This document shows, piece after piece, positions 49,113 to 61,344 of a stretch of DNA of 64,000 bases (the first letter of the stretch is position 1; every line of letters begins with the position of its first letter). The stretch is taken from NCBI GenBank assembly GCA_013397845.1, contig VZTG01002328.1, positions 361,167-425,166 of the forward strand, given 5' to 3'. A program made the translations under genes and the position numbers. Source of the DNA: Melanocharis versteri. Taxonomy: Eukaryota; Chordata; Aves; Passeriformes; Melanocharitidae. Under the pieces are notes generated by a model. The model saw only the letters and a program-made list of their open reading frames with translations. It had not been told where the DNA came from and did no database searches.

Positions 49113-49889
49113 GAAAGGAACATCAGTAATTCATATCTCAAGCACCATGGGATAGTCTGTTAGAATTGTGAAGTATTGATATTTATTCTTCTCTTAAATC
49201 CAGCATTTCATCCATCTCTTGAAGTACAACGCACACAAGCACAACAAGCCAATTATTTCCTAATATATCCGAGATAGTCATATACACGTGTAGTACTGCA
49301 ATCAGTCAACACAAGTGTGTCTATGGAGATCAGCTTCATCGACTGATTTCATATAATCAATGGTGCATGATCCGGATCTCTCCACACCCTTATAACCAGT
49401 TCTGGCCCTCTAAAAGCTTCTTAAACGTTTAACTCTTCTCACTGTAGAGACAGCTACAAAATGTAAGCAACATCATGGCAAACACTCCGTACAGAGAAAT
49501 TTTTGCGTAGGATAAACCTCTCAAGCAGTGATATCTCTGCATACTCGCAGATATAAATACACAAAAATATAGACTATAAATGGAGAGAGATAAACACAGT
49601 CTCTAGTAATGAAGTTCCTTGTGTTGCTTATCTGGTAGTTCTTAATGAAAATAGTTTAATACCACAGTATTTCTCTTTCATGTCTTTTTAGGGGTTGAAA
49701 GTATTGTGTTTCATTTGCTGACATAATATGCCCCAACTGTGTGATCCTGGGGATAAATAATAAACTTCCATATATGTTTGGTCCATAGCAGAGCCAGTTC
49801 AAGCATTCCCTGACTTTCATGTCAATCACAGAGCCACTGGGTTTGGAAGTTGCTTCAAGCAGAAGCAGCCATATGGTCACACCAGGCTG
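49113..49889. other. Unique intron sequence, no gene seen
   Basis: AT-rich sequence without recognised features; one chance minus-strand ORF of 74 codons. Confidence 0.55.
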
Positions 49890-50782
49890 CCGAGGGCTTT
49901 ATCCAGTCAGATCTTGAGCATTTCTAAAGGTGGGGACTGTAAAACCACTCTGGGCGGCCTGTGACACTGCCTTACTGTGCTCATGGGGAAAAAGGCTTTT
50001 TGTTCTGTTCAGTTTGAACCTCCCGTGTTTCAACCTAACATCATTGCCTTCATCTTCCTACCTTGCACTTCTGTGAAGAGCCAGGCTCCATCTTATTGAT
50101 GATCTCATAGGTTCTCCAGGCTGAACAAGCCCTGGTCCTGCAGCATCTTCTCACGGGGTAAGGACTCCAGCCCCTGACCATTTCAGTGAACTCGGTGAAT
50201 AGGTCCAGTTGATCAATGCATCTTGTACTGGGGGCTCCAAACTGGACATGTATGTATGTCTGTATGTATGTATGTACGTGTCTAACAGGTGCTGCATAAA
50301 TGGAGTCACCAGTTCCCTCAATTTACGGGCTGTGCTTCTAATGACGGTACTGAAGATGCCATTCAACCAGGGAACATGGGGTTTATGGGCCACTTACTGT
50401 CTGCCATGGTCCTCAGGGCCTCTTCATTGGAGCTACTCCCCCACCAGCCTGCCCCCAGACTGCACTGCTGCCAACCATTCTGCCTTTTCAGGGGCAGGAC
50501 CATGCTGCTCTTACTGAATTTCATAAGTTTGCTCTTGGCCTGTTCCTCCAGCCTGTCCAGGAAGCAGCCCTGCCTTGGAGCATATTGGCTGGTCCCCTCA
50601 GTTTGGTGCCATCTGCTATCTGATGGGTGTGCAATGTTGCATCCTCCTGGTGACTGATAAAGATACAAAGGTCCCAGGACAGACCCCTCTGATGCTCTTG
50701 CTTCTCACCAGCCTCCAGGCAGAATACAACCCATTAACCACCAAGCTCTGGACCCAACCCTCCAACCCGCACTCTCTGTACA
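49890..50782 (-). mobile_element. CR1 LINE fragment, reverse orientation, with microsatellite
   Basis: The longest reverse CR1 in the window. The + strand shows GAGGGCTTTATCCAGTCAG, a CACTCTGGGCGGCCTGTGA block, CATAGGTTCTCCAGGCTGAA, then GTACTGGGGGCTCCAAACTG. After the microsatellite come a CTGTCCAGGAAGCAGCCCTG block, GTTTGGTGCCATCTGC and CCATTAACCACCAAGCTCTG. These are CR1 3' UTR and C-terminal ORF2 blocks in reverse. An ATGT microsatellite at 50248-50281 interrupts it, placed where the ACTGGACAC segment of CR1 would be. ORFs of about 100-120 codons on both strands are repeat artefacts. Confidence 0.85.
50248..50281. repeat. (ATGT)n microsatellite inside CR1
   Basis: About eight ATGT units with one CTGT interruption and a terminal ACGT. 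It expanded within the reverse CR1 copy, directly after its AACTGGAC word. Confidence 0.9.
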
Positions 50783-53077
50783 GAACTAATCCTGCTGAAG
50801 GATAACATGGACAGAAACAGTTTTGGCTGGATGACATAACTGATCCAGTTTGCTGCACTGCCATGACTTCACATGTGCCATGACAACACTGGGGAAGGTG
50901 TGGAGGTGTAAACCACTTCAAGGCAGGAAGGGTGGCAACTTCTTAAACCAGTTTAAATGACACCACTTAATGCCTAAACTAGTGGCATACACTAAATCTT
51001 AAAACTTGAAATCCTTATACCACACAAAAATGCATATGAAGCTTGCTTATCTGTGGCCTAGTAAAAATTTTGCAGCTTCCTAGACAAAATATTTGTGTAT
51101 GCAGGGAGAAAATGACATACTTGCAGCAATTAATATTGTAATCAACTGGCACCGTTGCCAGTCTAGTGCATGTGGTTACAGTAAACAGAGTAGGATTTGC
51201 ATTTCTCTTGGTCTGTGTTGTACTCTGCCTTCATTTGTTAGGTTATTGTCTCTTCTCAAGTGGAATTAGTATGCAAACAAAATTTGGAGGAGAAGGGTAT
51301 TAGGTTTTTTAAACATTTGTCCGGAGTAAAAAAGGAAGTCCACAGCACAACCGTGAAGTCTCTACAAATTTCCCATATCCTACTTGCAGTGCCTTAATGA
51401 TTATGGGTTTTTTTAATATGTGCCCAAAGATATGTTCTTCCATGCACTACCTCAATAAGAGCTGAGAGAAACCAACCCCTCACCACTGTTTGTTTTATAA
51501 ACCAAGTCTAAACAGTTTTAAAAACTAAGAAATTAAAATAAAAAAGAGCAAAAGATCTGCCATGCTTTGTGCTTTTAATGAGTATTTACAAGTTACTTTG
51601 TGTTTATAACAAAAAATTACTTGGGAGTACGTTTTGGCTTTCTTTTAATTCAGGCAAATGTTCCAGAAATTCTTCTGCATAACATGTACTTCAAGTCTCT
51701 TTTTTTTTTTTTTTTTGGAAGTGCCAATTGAAAACTGCTAGTGTATGGTTTGATAGAGCCAATGAGGATTACAGTTCTAAGAATGGCATGCAATCTGCTT
51801 CTCTCTTGTCTAAACGAATTTCAAATAACATTGGAATCATGATACTTTGAGGATATAAGTGAAGTTTTTATAATAAAAGGTACTGTTTCCCACTACAAAC
51901 TTATCCTAAAGTAAATGATTTTCTTTAAAGAAGGAGCAGGTTTTACAGGACATGCTAAGAATTCCAATTATAGAGGAGATAAAGGTAGAGGTTACAAAAG
52001 AATAGTGAATAGAAGGCAGTGCATGCATCACTTTCTCCTTAAGCTTTAGCATAGAAATCCCAGTGCCCCACGTGCCTCTATGTGCAACATAAACTCAGAA
52101 ATTAATATGACATATTTAAATGGTACATTTGAGCTCACCCTGCTAGTCTATGTGAACTCTCTGAAGAGATCAAGAGTGTGTGCTCAGATCATAGATGCAG
52201 TACCAGCCCACTTTAATGCCTGACAGCTGTTCTGCTTAAGTCCTATTGATCAGTCTTGTCATGTGATAGCACTCCGCTGCATTACCCAAACCCTTGATGG
52301 TACACATGCTTCTGTCCCATGCCAATAAACCAGTCAGGTCACTTGTTGCAACAGCTTCAACATCACCTTCAGACTGCACTCCTTCAGGTCTGAACCTGTT
52401 GTTTCTTTCAGCAAGGCCTGGGTGCCTCCCAGAGTGGGGGTGGTTGTAATCATGCACCCCCACCTCCATTGAATCACTTGCAATTTCTTCTTCTTGCACA
52501 TTTATGTAGGGACAGAGGTGCGAAAGAACTACAGCAGTGGGAGATGACACTTTCCAGTTCAGAATCATGGTGACACATTTGCTAACAAATGCAAGTTTGG
52601 CACCTGCGTGGTTTCTTGCATGCTCTTTCTCAGTGATCTTTTCTGTTCCTCATCCCTGCTCCATAATTCACCAGGTTCTGTTGTTAAATTATGTTTCCCA
52701 TATGTTGTTTTATCAAGAAAATAATCCAGTTTTCTAGATTACATGCAAGGCATTTAACGACAAACATCTTTTGTAATATATGTAGATCAGACCCTTTCTT
52801 TTCCTTCATTTTTCTATACATTAGTCATTACTCAGCAGAAGTGTTAAAAACTAGTAATTATTATTCAGTGGTCTATGTAGAAAAGTGATGGAGGTTCTGT
52901 CATAGGAACCTGAGGCACTGCACTTGATGAAACTGAAGGTCATGCTAGACCAATAATTTATTTCTGACAGTGGCCAGTAGGAGAGATATTTAAGGAAAAT
53001 CTGTAGGAAATATCGTTCCCTCCTCTTGGCAGGTTCTCTTCTGTGTTGCACAACAGGAGTATGGGAATCAGTGATCA
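50783..53077. other. Unique intron sequence, no gene seen
   Basis: AT-rich intron with a 17-T run at 51700-51716. A 110-codon minus-strand ORF at 52236-52568 and nearby shorter ORFs have no recognisable family. Sequence just before 53077 may be flanking material of the next CR1. Confidence 0.5.
51700..51716. repeat. T17 homopolymer
   Basis: Run of 17 T on the + strand. It could be a reversed poly(A) tail, but no retrotransposed body is recognisable to its right, so it is treated as a simple homopolymer. Confidence 0.8.
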
Positions 53078-53303
53078 TAAACTGAAACAAGAGGTGTTCT
53101 GGCTGTATGTAAGAGGGAACAAAAATTCATCAAGAAGACAATTAATCATGGAACAGATTGTCCAGAGAGGTTGTGAACCCTCCCTCCTTGGAGATTATCA
53201 AAAGACTTGAATCTCTTGGCTTGTATTCAGTGTTGATGCTGCTCTGAGCAGGAGTTTGACTAGGTCACCCAGGTCTCTCATTGATTCTAGAAACCCTGTA
53301 GGA
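53078..53303 (+). mobile_element. CR1 LINE 3' fragment, forward orientation
   Basis: The + strand shows an ACTGAAACAAGAGGTGTTCT start, then GGAACAGATTGTCCAGAGAG, GTTGTGAACCCTCCCTCCTT, GGAGATTATCAAAAGACTTG and CTGAGCAGGAGTTTGACTAG in CR1 order. It is truncated before the final repeats; the sequence after about 53303 is not CR1. Noncoding relic. Confidence 0.88.
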
Positions 53304-56300
53304 GTAATTGTCGCTTTTGCAATCCAAGAGCTATCACATCTCTGAGCAGTTCTCACCCTGATTGCACGTGTCTAAATCTGTTTTTCATGAAATGAACAGC
53401 TGCAGTTTTGTTTGTTCTAAAGAAAACAGTATTTAGACTATAATTTCATAGAATTTTATTCAGTCAAAGACCTTGATTATTTTTATTCAAACATTGGCTC
53501 AAATGTCACCTTTAGATGCATGGACTGGCAGCTGTAGCTATCAAACAGAAATCAGTGACATTTCAAATACACCTTCTTTGGAAATAAGTGTTTTTGTTAA
53601 AAAGTTTTAATTTTGGCCCCATGGGGCAATTATTTTCAGAAGTTTTGTGAGGTACATCTGCTACAGGTATTTGCCCTGCTTTCTACAATAATGCAACATC
53701 CTTTTGTTGATGATATGAACACCCAGTAATTGCATCCTGTTTCTCTTTTTATCCACGTGTCCGTGGACTTTAGTAACAATAAGAACTGCTTAAGTAATAT
53801 TAAGTTCACTGCACATTCAAAATAATCTACAAACAGTTTGAGGGGTTTGTTGTTGTTGTTGTTGTTGATTTGATGCTTTGAATTTCTGGAATGGGCTAGA
53901 AAATAACTGCAGAAAAGTGTCTTGGCAATCGCAGCTAGGACCAGAAGCCCTGCTCAGTGTGAAAAAACATATATGCCCCATCCAGTAGTTGTGGCAAGGC
54001 TAAAGCAGAGCACAATTGATTTGCATGTAAGCACAGGATGTTGTGGATCTTCATTCCAGGGGAGAGCACTTGAAGACATTTTTGCATTGTGAAGGGAATA
54101 ATTTAAAGAAAGGATCCTGTTAATTTATTGATTTCAGACTTCAAGTGAAGATGTGTATTTTTGTCTATTGTTTTTGAAAATAAACCATGAAGCTAAAGGT
54201 ATACAATGCCTGCCAGATCTCAAGGGATATGAGCCCATTGACAATCCAGGTATACATACATTTTTTTGGTAGAACTTGACTTGAGATAACTAGACTAAAA
54301 GATTTCCTGCCATGTTTGATGAACAGAATGCAAAAATCATTTGTCTTTTACAATGTCCTAGGAAGCAAAGAAGGAATTTCAGAGACTGTCCAACATGGCT
54401 TTGATGAGAAAGTAATTAAAGTCACTGACTGAGCTGTCCACATGTTTGAGTCAGATAACAATGTAATTGACTGTAATGGTCCCTGTGCTGAAGGACAGTA
54501 ATCAGAAGATAGATGTGGCCGAAACCAAATCTGCTAAGGGAAATTTTATTGGCATTTCTAGCCAATAGTAATAAGTCAAAAAGTTAATTTTACTTTATGC
54601 AAGAGCTAAGTAGGCTATGCTATGCTGATTTTTGAAGCAAAATAAGAACATAACTCAGTATCTAGATGGTTTTATCTTTTTCCATGATAATAACCTGCTA
54701 TTCATAGTTTACAGTTACTATTATCACGTCTTTCGTTTTGCAGTGGTAATCACATGTGCATCATGCATACACCTCAACAGCTCTAGCAACAGCAACTGAC
54801 TTTGCAAGTCCTGCTGATGGGCCATCAAGCCTACATCACAGACTCATCACAGCATACAGTAGTTTTAGGAGCACATCTCCTCCCTCTCCAGGATGGTTAG
54901 AAACTAATTTTAACTGTAGATAATTTTGTAATTTGCAGGAAAAGAAGTCAGTTTGACATACTCCTCTTAGCCTGATTGAATTAATTTTAAATGCTTTGGC
55001 AGCTTTTCACTATGCTGCTGTTAAAAGAATTGCAGATAATGACACAACTTACAGCTGATCTCAATCCTTCCTCTAAAGGAAGAAAATAGCAACCCCCTAC
55101 AATAACCACAGCCAACCTAATTCTTTGTGCAGCTTTAATTGCTTCTTTCCTCCCCCTAGTTTTTTGTCAATTTAGGCTCACATGGTTATTTTGGGATGTA
55201 AAGTAACCAAGCATATATATTCTGATTTTTTAACAGTGCTAGGTTTTCTGGGTATACTTAAAAACCACAGGCATTCTCCAATTCTTGCATTAATTTTTAC
55301 AACATTCGATGCTCCCAAGTTGCGTTGGGAAGTTCCTTCATTGAACTACATAGATAAATCTAAGTAATTGATGACTCTTGTCTCAGTCTTCAAGCACCTC
55401 TAAACAATGTCTAGCAGGGCAGGGCAAGACAGGTTACTGCTCGCCATTTTTCCCTTGTATCAGCTGGAAAAAACATCTAGTTTTGCCCCTGAAACTGAAT
55501 GCATGTTGGAGTATTACGGTCATAGTTCTCTGTCAGTCAGCAGTGCGTCAGTCCTAGGAAAGCTTTTGCCCCTTATGTAGTCAAAAGAGCACCAAGACAC
55601 CTTTCTATGAACAAGGGTTCAGCCCTAAATTTCAGGTGCACAAATCTCATGGTTGCTGAAGTAAAACAGTAATGTCACTTTTAAGAATATCCTAAATTTA
55701 CATTACTGGCAGCAAAAGCAGTACACTTTTGATTTGTACATTAAATTGATTGGATTTGAAGGAAACAAACCATGCCCCATACTTTTCTTGCAATATTGTT
55801 CTTTCAGTACCTTTGCAGCAAAGAACCATTCTTAAGGCATAATTTTTAAAGAAATCCACAGTCAGCATGTAAATAGTCAGCATGTAATTTAATTTGCATA
55901 TAAACTAATCATTTGCACACCTAAGCAGTAGAAAGGCACACACAAATTTTTATGTATCTTAAGTGATGCTGACAACTGCTGGGTTCATAAATTTGTCATT
56001 CAAATTCAGCCTGTAACCACAAGATAAGTTTCAAAGCAACCTATTCATTCCTACCCCCTCCTGAAGCTGATCACTCACATTTGTGGTGCTCTAGCTACTT
56101 ATGGCGTTAACCTCAAAACTGGATAACTTAAATGATCAAGTTTTTTGAACTCCTGTTTCTCTCAAAGGCTTCCTTCATAATACAGATATTTCTGAAGATG
56201 AGGTGAAGATCAAGGCATATGCAGGAGACAGAAGAGATAGAAGATAAGGACTTTTTAAGGCAGTGTTGCAACTGAGTAAAAAGTGTGTGGGATGAGACCT

Positions 56301-59300
56301 TTACCCATTAAAAGCACAAGTTTGGGGAAAAAAAATATAACCAATTAAAATATAAACCAAATAAAGAAAAAAAAAATCACCCTAGCACTCCATGGTCAGT
56401 TCTTTTTAGATGACTGTATTGATCTTTCAAATCTGTATTTCTTCTTTAGACTCTATTTCAGCAAAAATCCTTAAACAAATACTTGGCCTTAGGTATTTGA
56501 ATGCTTTTATTGAAGTTCATTAGAGATAAAATATATCTCACTTCAAATACTTTCCTAAATGTGGGTACATATGATTGTTTAAAGTTATACATTCATCTAT
56601 GCATTCAGCTGAATCTGGGGGCTCTTAATTGTCCCTGCTAGGGACTATATAGCTGATAAATATCTTTGAGCACATCTTATGGAATGAAAGATCATATCTT
56701 TTCTTGTTCAAATGGCATTTTTCACGGTAGCCCTTCAGAAATTTTAGCCCTGCCAAAGCAGACTGTGTACATCTTTAAGACAACAATGGCCTCTGATCAC
56801 TGAAATGAAACAGCTGAAGCCGCAATAGATGCTTCACACAGAGATCCAGACACTGCGACATTTAAATTCTTTTCAAAGCATTTTTTTGTTTAGTATTTTC
56901 TCAAAGTAGGAAAGTGAAAGTAACTATTACCTAAAATTCAATTTTTATGTCCAGTATCTCAAGGAACTCCCACCAATTTAAAATCACATTCCTGATTAAA
57001 TGCTTAGTTCTCACATCCTCTTCTAGGCACTTTTCCTACCTTTCTGTTTTCTAGTGGTAGGGCTTTTGGGGCCACACAGATCCTCCTAAAACTAATGCTG
57101 TGCATGAACAAACTGTTCAAATTTTCAACCAGATCATCTTGCCAAACCACCAACTGCAAAACTACACAAGGGCTGCTGCTGGCATAAGGGAGGTCAGGAG
57201 TAAAAGCCGTGGAGTAGGCACCTGGGAATGCTGTGAAGGAGAGGTGGGCTAAAGATCTCACCCTTATTTTCCAGTAGGAGAGACTTGCACTCTCCACCCA
57301 AATAACTTTGTTCAAAAGGAAAGCAGTTAGTTAAATTAGAGGTTTGGTAGGAGAAGGTCAAATGTAAAAGTATTGTGAGAATATCTGAATATGCCTGAAT
57401 AAATGAAACCAAATATTATAAATGGTTTGGCCAACTTTACTGTCATTAGGAAAAACAAAAATAAGGAATTGAAATTTCAGCAACTGCTCTTTACAAGGTC
57501 AGGACAGTAACTTGTTTTGTGCTTCTGATAGAGAGGGCAAAGGAGATGCTGAGATAAAGTCAAATCATTCCATGTATTTTGTTTTTTTCCTCTGATCTTT
57601 TCACATACACACAAAAAATGGTTTTCAATGTAAAATATAAATAATTTACAGTGTGAGCTATTCATTAACAAAAAAAGCAAGCTTTGAGAGGTAAAGTCAA
57701 TCAGCAGTTGAGCTAAAAATACGTATTTTTATGCTCTTTAAAGACTAGTCCTAAGTGTGGTCTGAACAGGATTCTGTCTTTATTTTAGTCCTATTGGGTA
57801 ATGGTTTATTTTCGCTGAGCTTAGCTGTGTAAAATCTGAATCCAAATACTTTTCTGTGTTCCCTTTTTACTTCGTTTCCATTTTGAGTGACCTGAATCAG
57901 CTAGAGAATAGAATAATGCAGAGAGTTAAGCATAATAACTCTAAAATGACCAATTTTCGGTGTAGTCTCAGCCTCTGAATCGCTGCAAGAACTCATGCTC
58001 ATTTCCTAACCTCCTCCCTACCTTGTTTGCACCTGAGACAAAATTAAGACAGTAAATTTCCTTATCCAAACCTGCACAGTGCACTCACCTCAGTAGTGAC
58101 TGAGCAACTGAACATACTTACAGAAGGTCAGCAAGGATTACTTATTTTGCACAGCAGTTTGAAGATTAAAATGATTTGTTGAGTTGTAAGGCACTGTGAA
58201 GGCATCTTGCTCCACGTGGTCTGTTCACAAAACCAAAAAGAAAAACAACCTGGAAACTGGCCCTGTTGCCCTTGGCACAGCAGAGTCCCGGCGCTTGCTG
58301 TCCTTGCTGCGTGGACCCACCTCAGCCTCATCCGGCTGCAAGCACCAGCCTCTTCAAAATTCCTAAGCCCAGGAGGTTTTGTAATTCAGCTTTGTCTTTG
58401 GCTTTTCCAACTGGTTCAACCAGGATTCAGGCGGTTAGGGATTGCTTCCTAAGCATCTTCTTTGTCTTGTTTTGTACCTTTCCAAGGCCAGGAGCAAGGG
58501 ATCCATCTCAGCACTGAGAATTGTGCTCCAACATTCAGCATCAGAGGGACTGTGGGTGAAATTACCAGTATAATGTGAGCTATACTTTCTAAGCAGTTTC
58601 CAAGAGACTTAGTTTCCTTCTTTGAAAGGATGCTGCCCTACTTAGCCTGACCACTTTTCATCTTACATCTACACAGCAGCCCCTAATGTTCTCGATAATA
58701 GCGTGAGTTTTGCACTCTGTTATTGTCTGTCAGCTGAGGTAGAAGCCAACTGAAATGATTGTCCAGCAACTCCTTCAAATTGAAATATTGTTTACTGTTT
58801 TGGATACAGAGCAAACGGAGGGGGGCTAGACTGTACTTAAACCATAGTCCTTACAAGCTTCTACATCCAGGCAAGTCTCTCTTCACTGTGCTTGGACTAC
58901 TCAGAATGCACAACAGTATTTTTACCTGCTTTGTCTTAAAAATTATCTCTTCCTATATTTCCTTTTTATCCACAGTAACTATGCACAGCTTTTTCTTCTT
59001 ACCTCTGTTTTACATTAAAGGAAGATGATTCCAGCTAAATAAAATGAATATCCCATTTTCGCCAAGCACAAAGTCTAAAACCCAGGACCCCTAATTCCTA
59101 TGTCACCAATGTTTACAGGACCTAGAATACCTCTAAAGTCAGTTTCTTCATGGCTGTTTAATGTATTTCTGTATTGGAAGAATAACAGGACTGATGATTA
59201 TCTGGGCTATGCTGAGGGAGTTTCTTTTCCTTAGATAGCTCTCTCACTCTTCTTTAGTTTTACTGACAATGAAAATCCATGTTCACTAGGTTTAAAAATT

Positions 59301-61294
59301 CAGATCTGAAGTGTCTCTCTTTCTGTCCACTCTAATTTTTCATCCCATGTTAAATGTGAACGTGCTACTTCTTTTGAAGATCCTTATCTTTGACAGGCTT
59401 TTGTAACCTTGGATATTTGGGAGTATTAATAAGGTCCTTGTTCATTCTTAAAGGTGACATTTTTAAGAGTAGTGCAGGACTGGACAGGAAAGGAAAGACA
59501 AGACCTTTTGACATAAGAAGGCCACCGGTAATATTTCTAATGTTTTACCTGGTAAAAGTAAACATAATATAAGAATTTCTCAGGCTGTTGAGAGTAACAA
59601 CAAATCAACATTTGAAATGTATTTAGATGCGCACGTGACTGTCACCTTGAAATAAGTGTAAGTGACATAGCCTTAGATAAGTAACTTGGCAGAAATTAAT
59701 TCCTCACTTAAGATTTTATCAGCAACTCTTAATATCTGTAGTGACCATTATGTGGCTGCAAACTATTGAGTCTGTCTGCAAAGAGCCTGGTTGATCAGAG
59801 TATTATCAGCACTGTCAAAGAAGCTCTTAGAAATCAGTCTGACATTCCTTTAAAGAATGCACTCAAGAGATTGAATGTTACCTTTGAATGATGTAACCTT
59901 CGTTTAGCAACTCTGCACATTCCATCTGGTGTATAAGTCCTCTTAACAGCTGCAAAGGTGGTGATGAGTCAATCCTTGACGTGTTTATCTGATCCACGTG
60001 CAACAGGTGCATTCGAACTGTTTCACATCCGTGCAGCACCTAAGTAGTGCACTGCATAACTGTGTTTACATCAGCAGGGGCTGAGAGAATCAAGGCAGCT
60101 TCTTTTGTTACCTTTCCAGAGCAAAGAAAAGGGCAGTGGCATTGCTAACCCGCAGTGGGCAAAGTATAGAGGGATGAGGGGAAGGAGAACTAGCCAGTTC
60201 TCATGCACGAGCGAGGTAAAATGGCTGGTCTCTTGGCTCTTATTACTGAGCTCAGGTGCAATACCTGTTTGTACCAGCTTAACACCTGGCATACCCTTCA
60301 CAGAGAGCCTTGCTATTAGAGGGGATTTCAAGTGATGGAAGAATGGATGGATGGAGGCCCCAAGGCTTACGCCAGCCACCTGGTGAGTTGCCCCAGTACT
60401 GCAGTGGCCTGCAGAAACCTGGGCCAGGCTGTGAACACAAGAGAAGACAGCGCTGCCCTGTCTTCTGCTTCTGGCAGATGAAAAATGGTTTATTGTCACA
60501 TGTACTAATCAAGTATTCATCATGCTTCTGCACCAAAATCTTGCTGTGTGTCCACTGTGTCCCAGATTACTTCCATAAATCGACTATATTTGTAACTGGG
60601 ATTTCTAGAGGAGTCTGAAGTCATTTGTTTGAAATTGCACTGAATTACTTCTAACCAAGTAATGTTAGCAGAACCTTTTAATATCTGTGGAGAAGTACCA
60701 TGCTTACATTTCCACTGCTTTTTCTACTAAACTTCCATAAGTTAGGAAAAGTCCTTTTGAACTCTCTATACAGGCTCATATTTCAGCTTAATTGAAATAC
60801 TTGGATAAAAGTGAGACCAAATCTTTAGCACTGAGGCATTCAACTAGAATATCTAAATTTTCATAGGACTTCTAAATTGCTTCTAGATCTGACCTAGTCT
60901 GGCCCTACTTAGCTTATAAAATCTTCACGGGCAAGTATGAGAAAGACCTAATCTCTAGTAGGCCATGAATAAATCACTGACGATAAAATTCATTTACAGT
61001 TATGATGTCAGCTCACACTGGCAAATACAAGTAATATTATTAATATTTATATTTCATTTTTAATTGGAACATGTAAGTACTCTTACATAAGGGCCAAAGA
61101 TCCTGAAAGACTTTGCAGTAAAAACATATCAGTCTAAAATTTATTAACTTGTTTTTCTTTAGGCTTGGATCAATAATATATTGTTCTTCCTGCTAGGAAG
61201 TATGTAGTAGGTCATCTTGCAGCTGTGCCTAGTTTTCTACAGTGCTGCCTAGCAAATGCATTATTTAGCTCAGGTTGTAGTGTTGTGGTATGTT
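53304..61294. other. Long AT-rich intron stretch, no gene seen
   Basis: About 8 kb with only short chance ORFs (largest 142 codons on the minus strand near 60.1-60.5 kb, overlapped by others on both strands). A GTT microsatellite is at 53845-53867 and an A-rich stretch with AATAAAG followed by ten A lies near 56.36 kb. No recognisable transposon family or coding exon, and no XKR4 exon 3. Confidence 0.55.
53845..53867. repeat. (GTT)n microsatellite
   Basis: About seven GTT units in direct tandem. Confidence 0.9.
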
Positions 61295-61344
61295 CGGGGG
61301 GTTTTTTATGGTTTTTTTTGTTTTGGTTTGGTTTGGGTTTTTTT
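61295..61344. repeat. G/T-rich low-complexity tract
   Basis: Runs of T with TTTGG units, only G, T and a single A on the + strand. Low-complexity sequence with no other feature. Confidence 0.6.

Noticed and set aside
50151..50921. Several 76-122-codon ORFs on both strands
   Set aside because: They lie inside the reverse CR1 copy and its flank and follow repeat sequence, not a gene.
51700..51716. Reversed poly(A) tail of a processed pseudogene
   Set aside because: No coding remnant recognised on the minus strand next to the T17 run.
52236..52568. 110-codon minus-strand ORF
   Set aside because: No known domain, and not flanked by splice signals or a promoter; likely chance.
56330..56385. Retroposed tail suggested by AATAAAG followed by ten A
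   Set aside because: No recognisable gene or SINE body precedes it and no target duplication is seen; the region is A-rich throughout.
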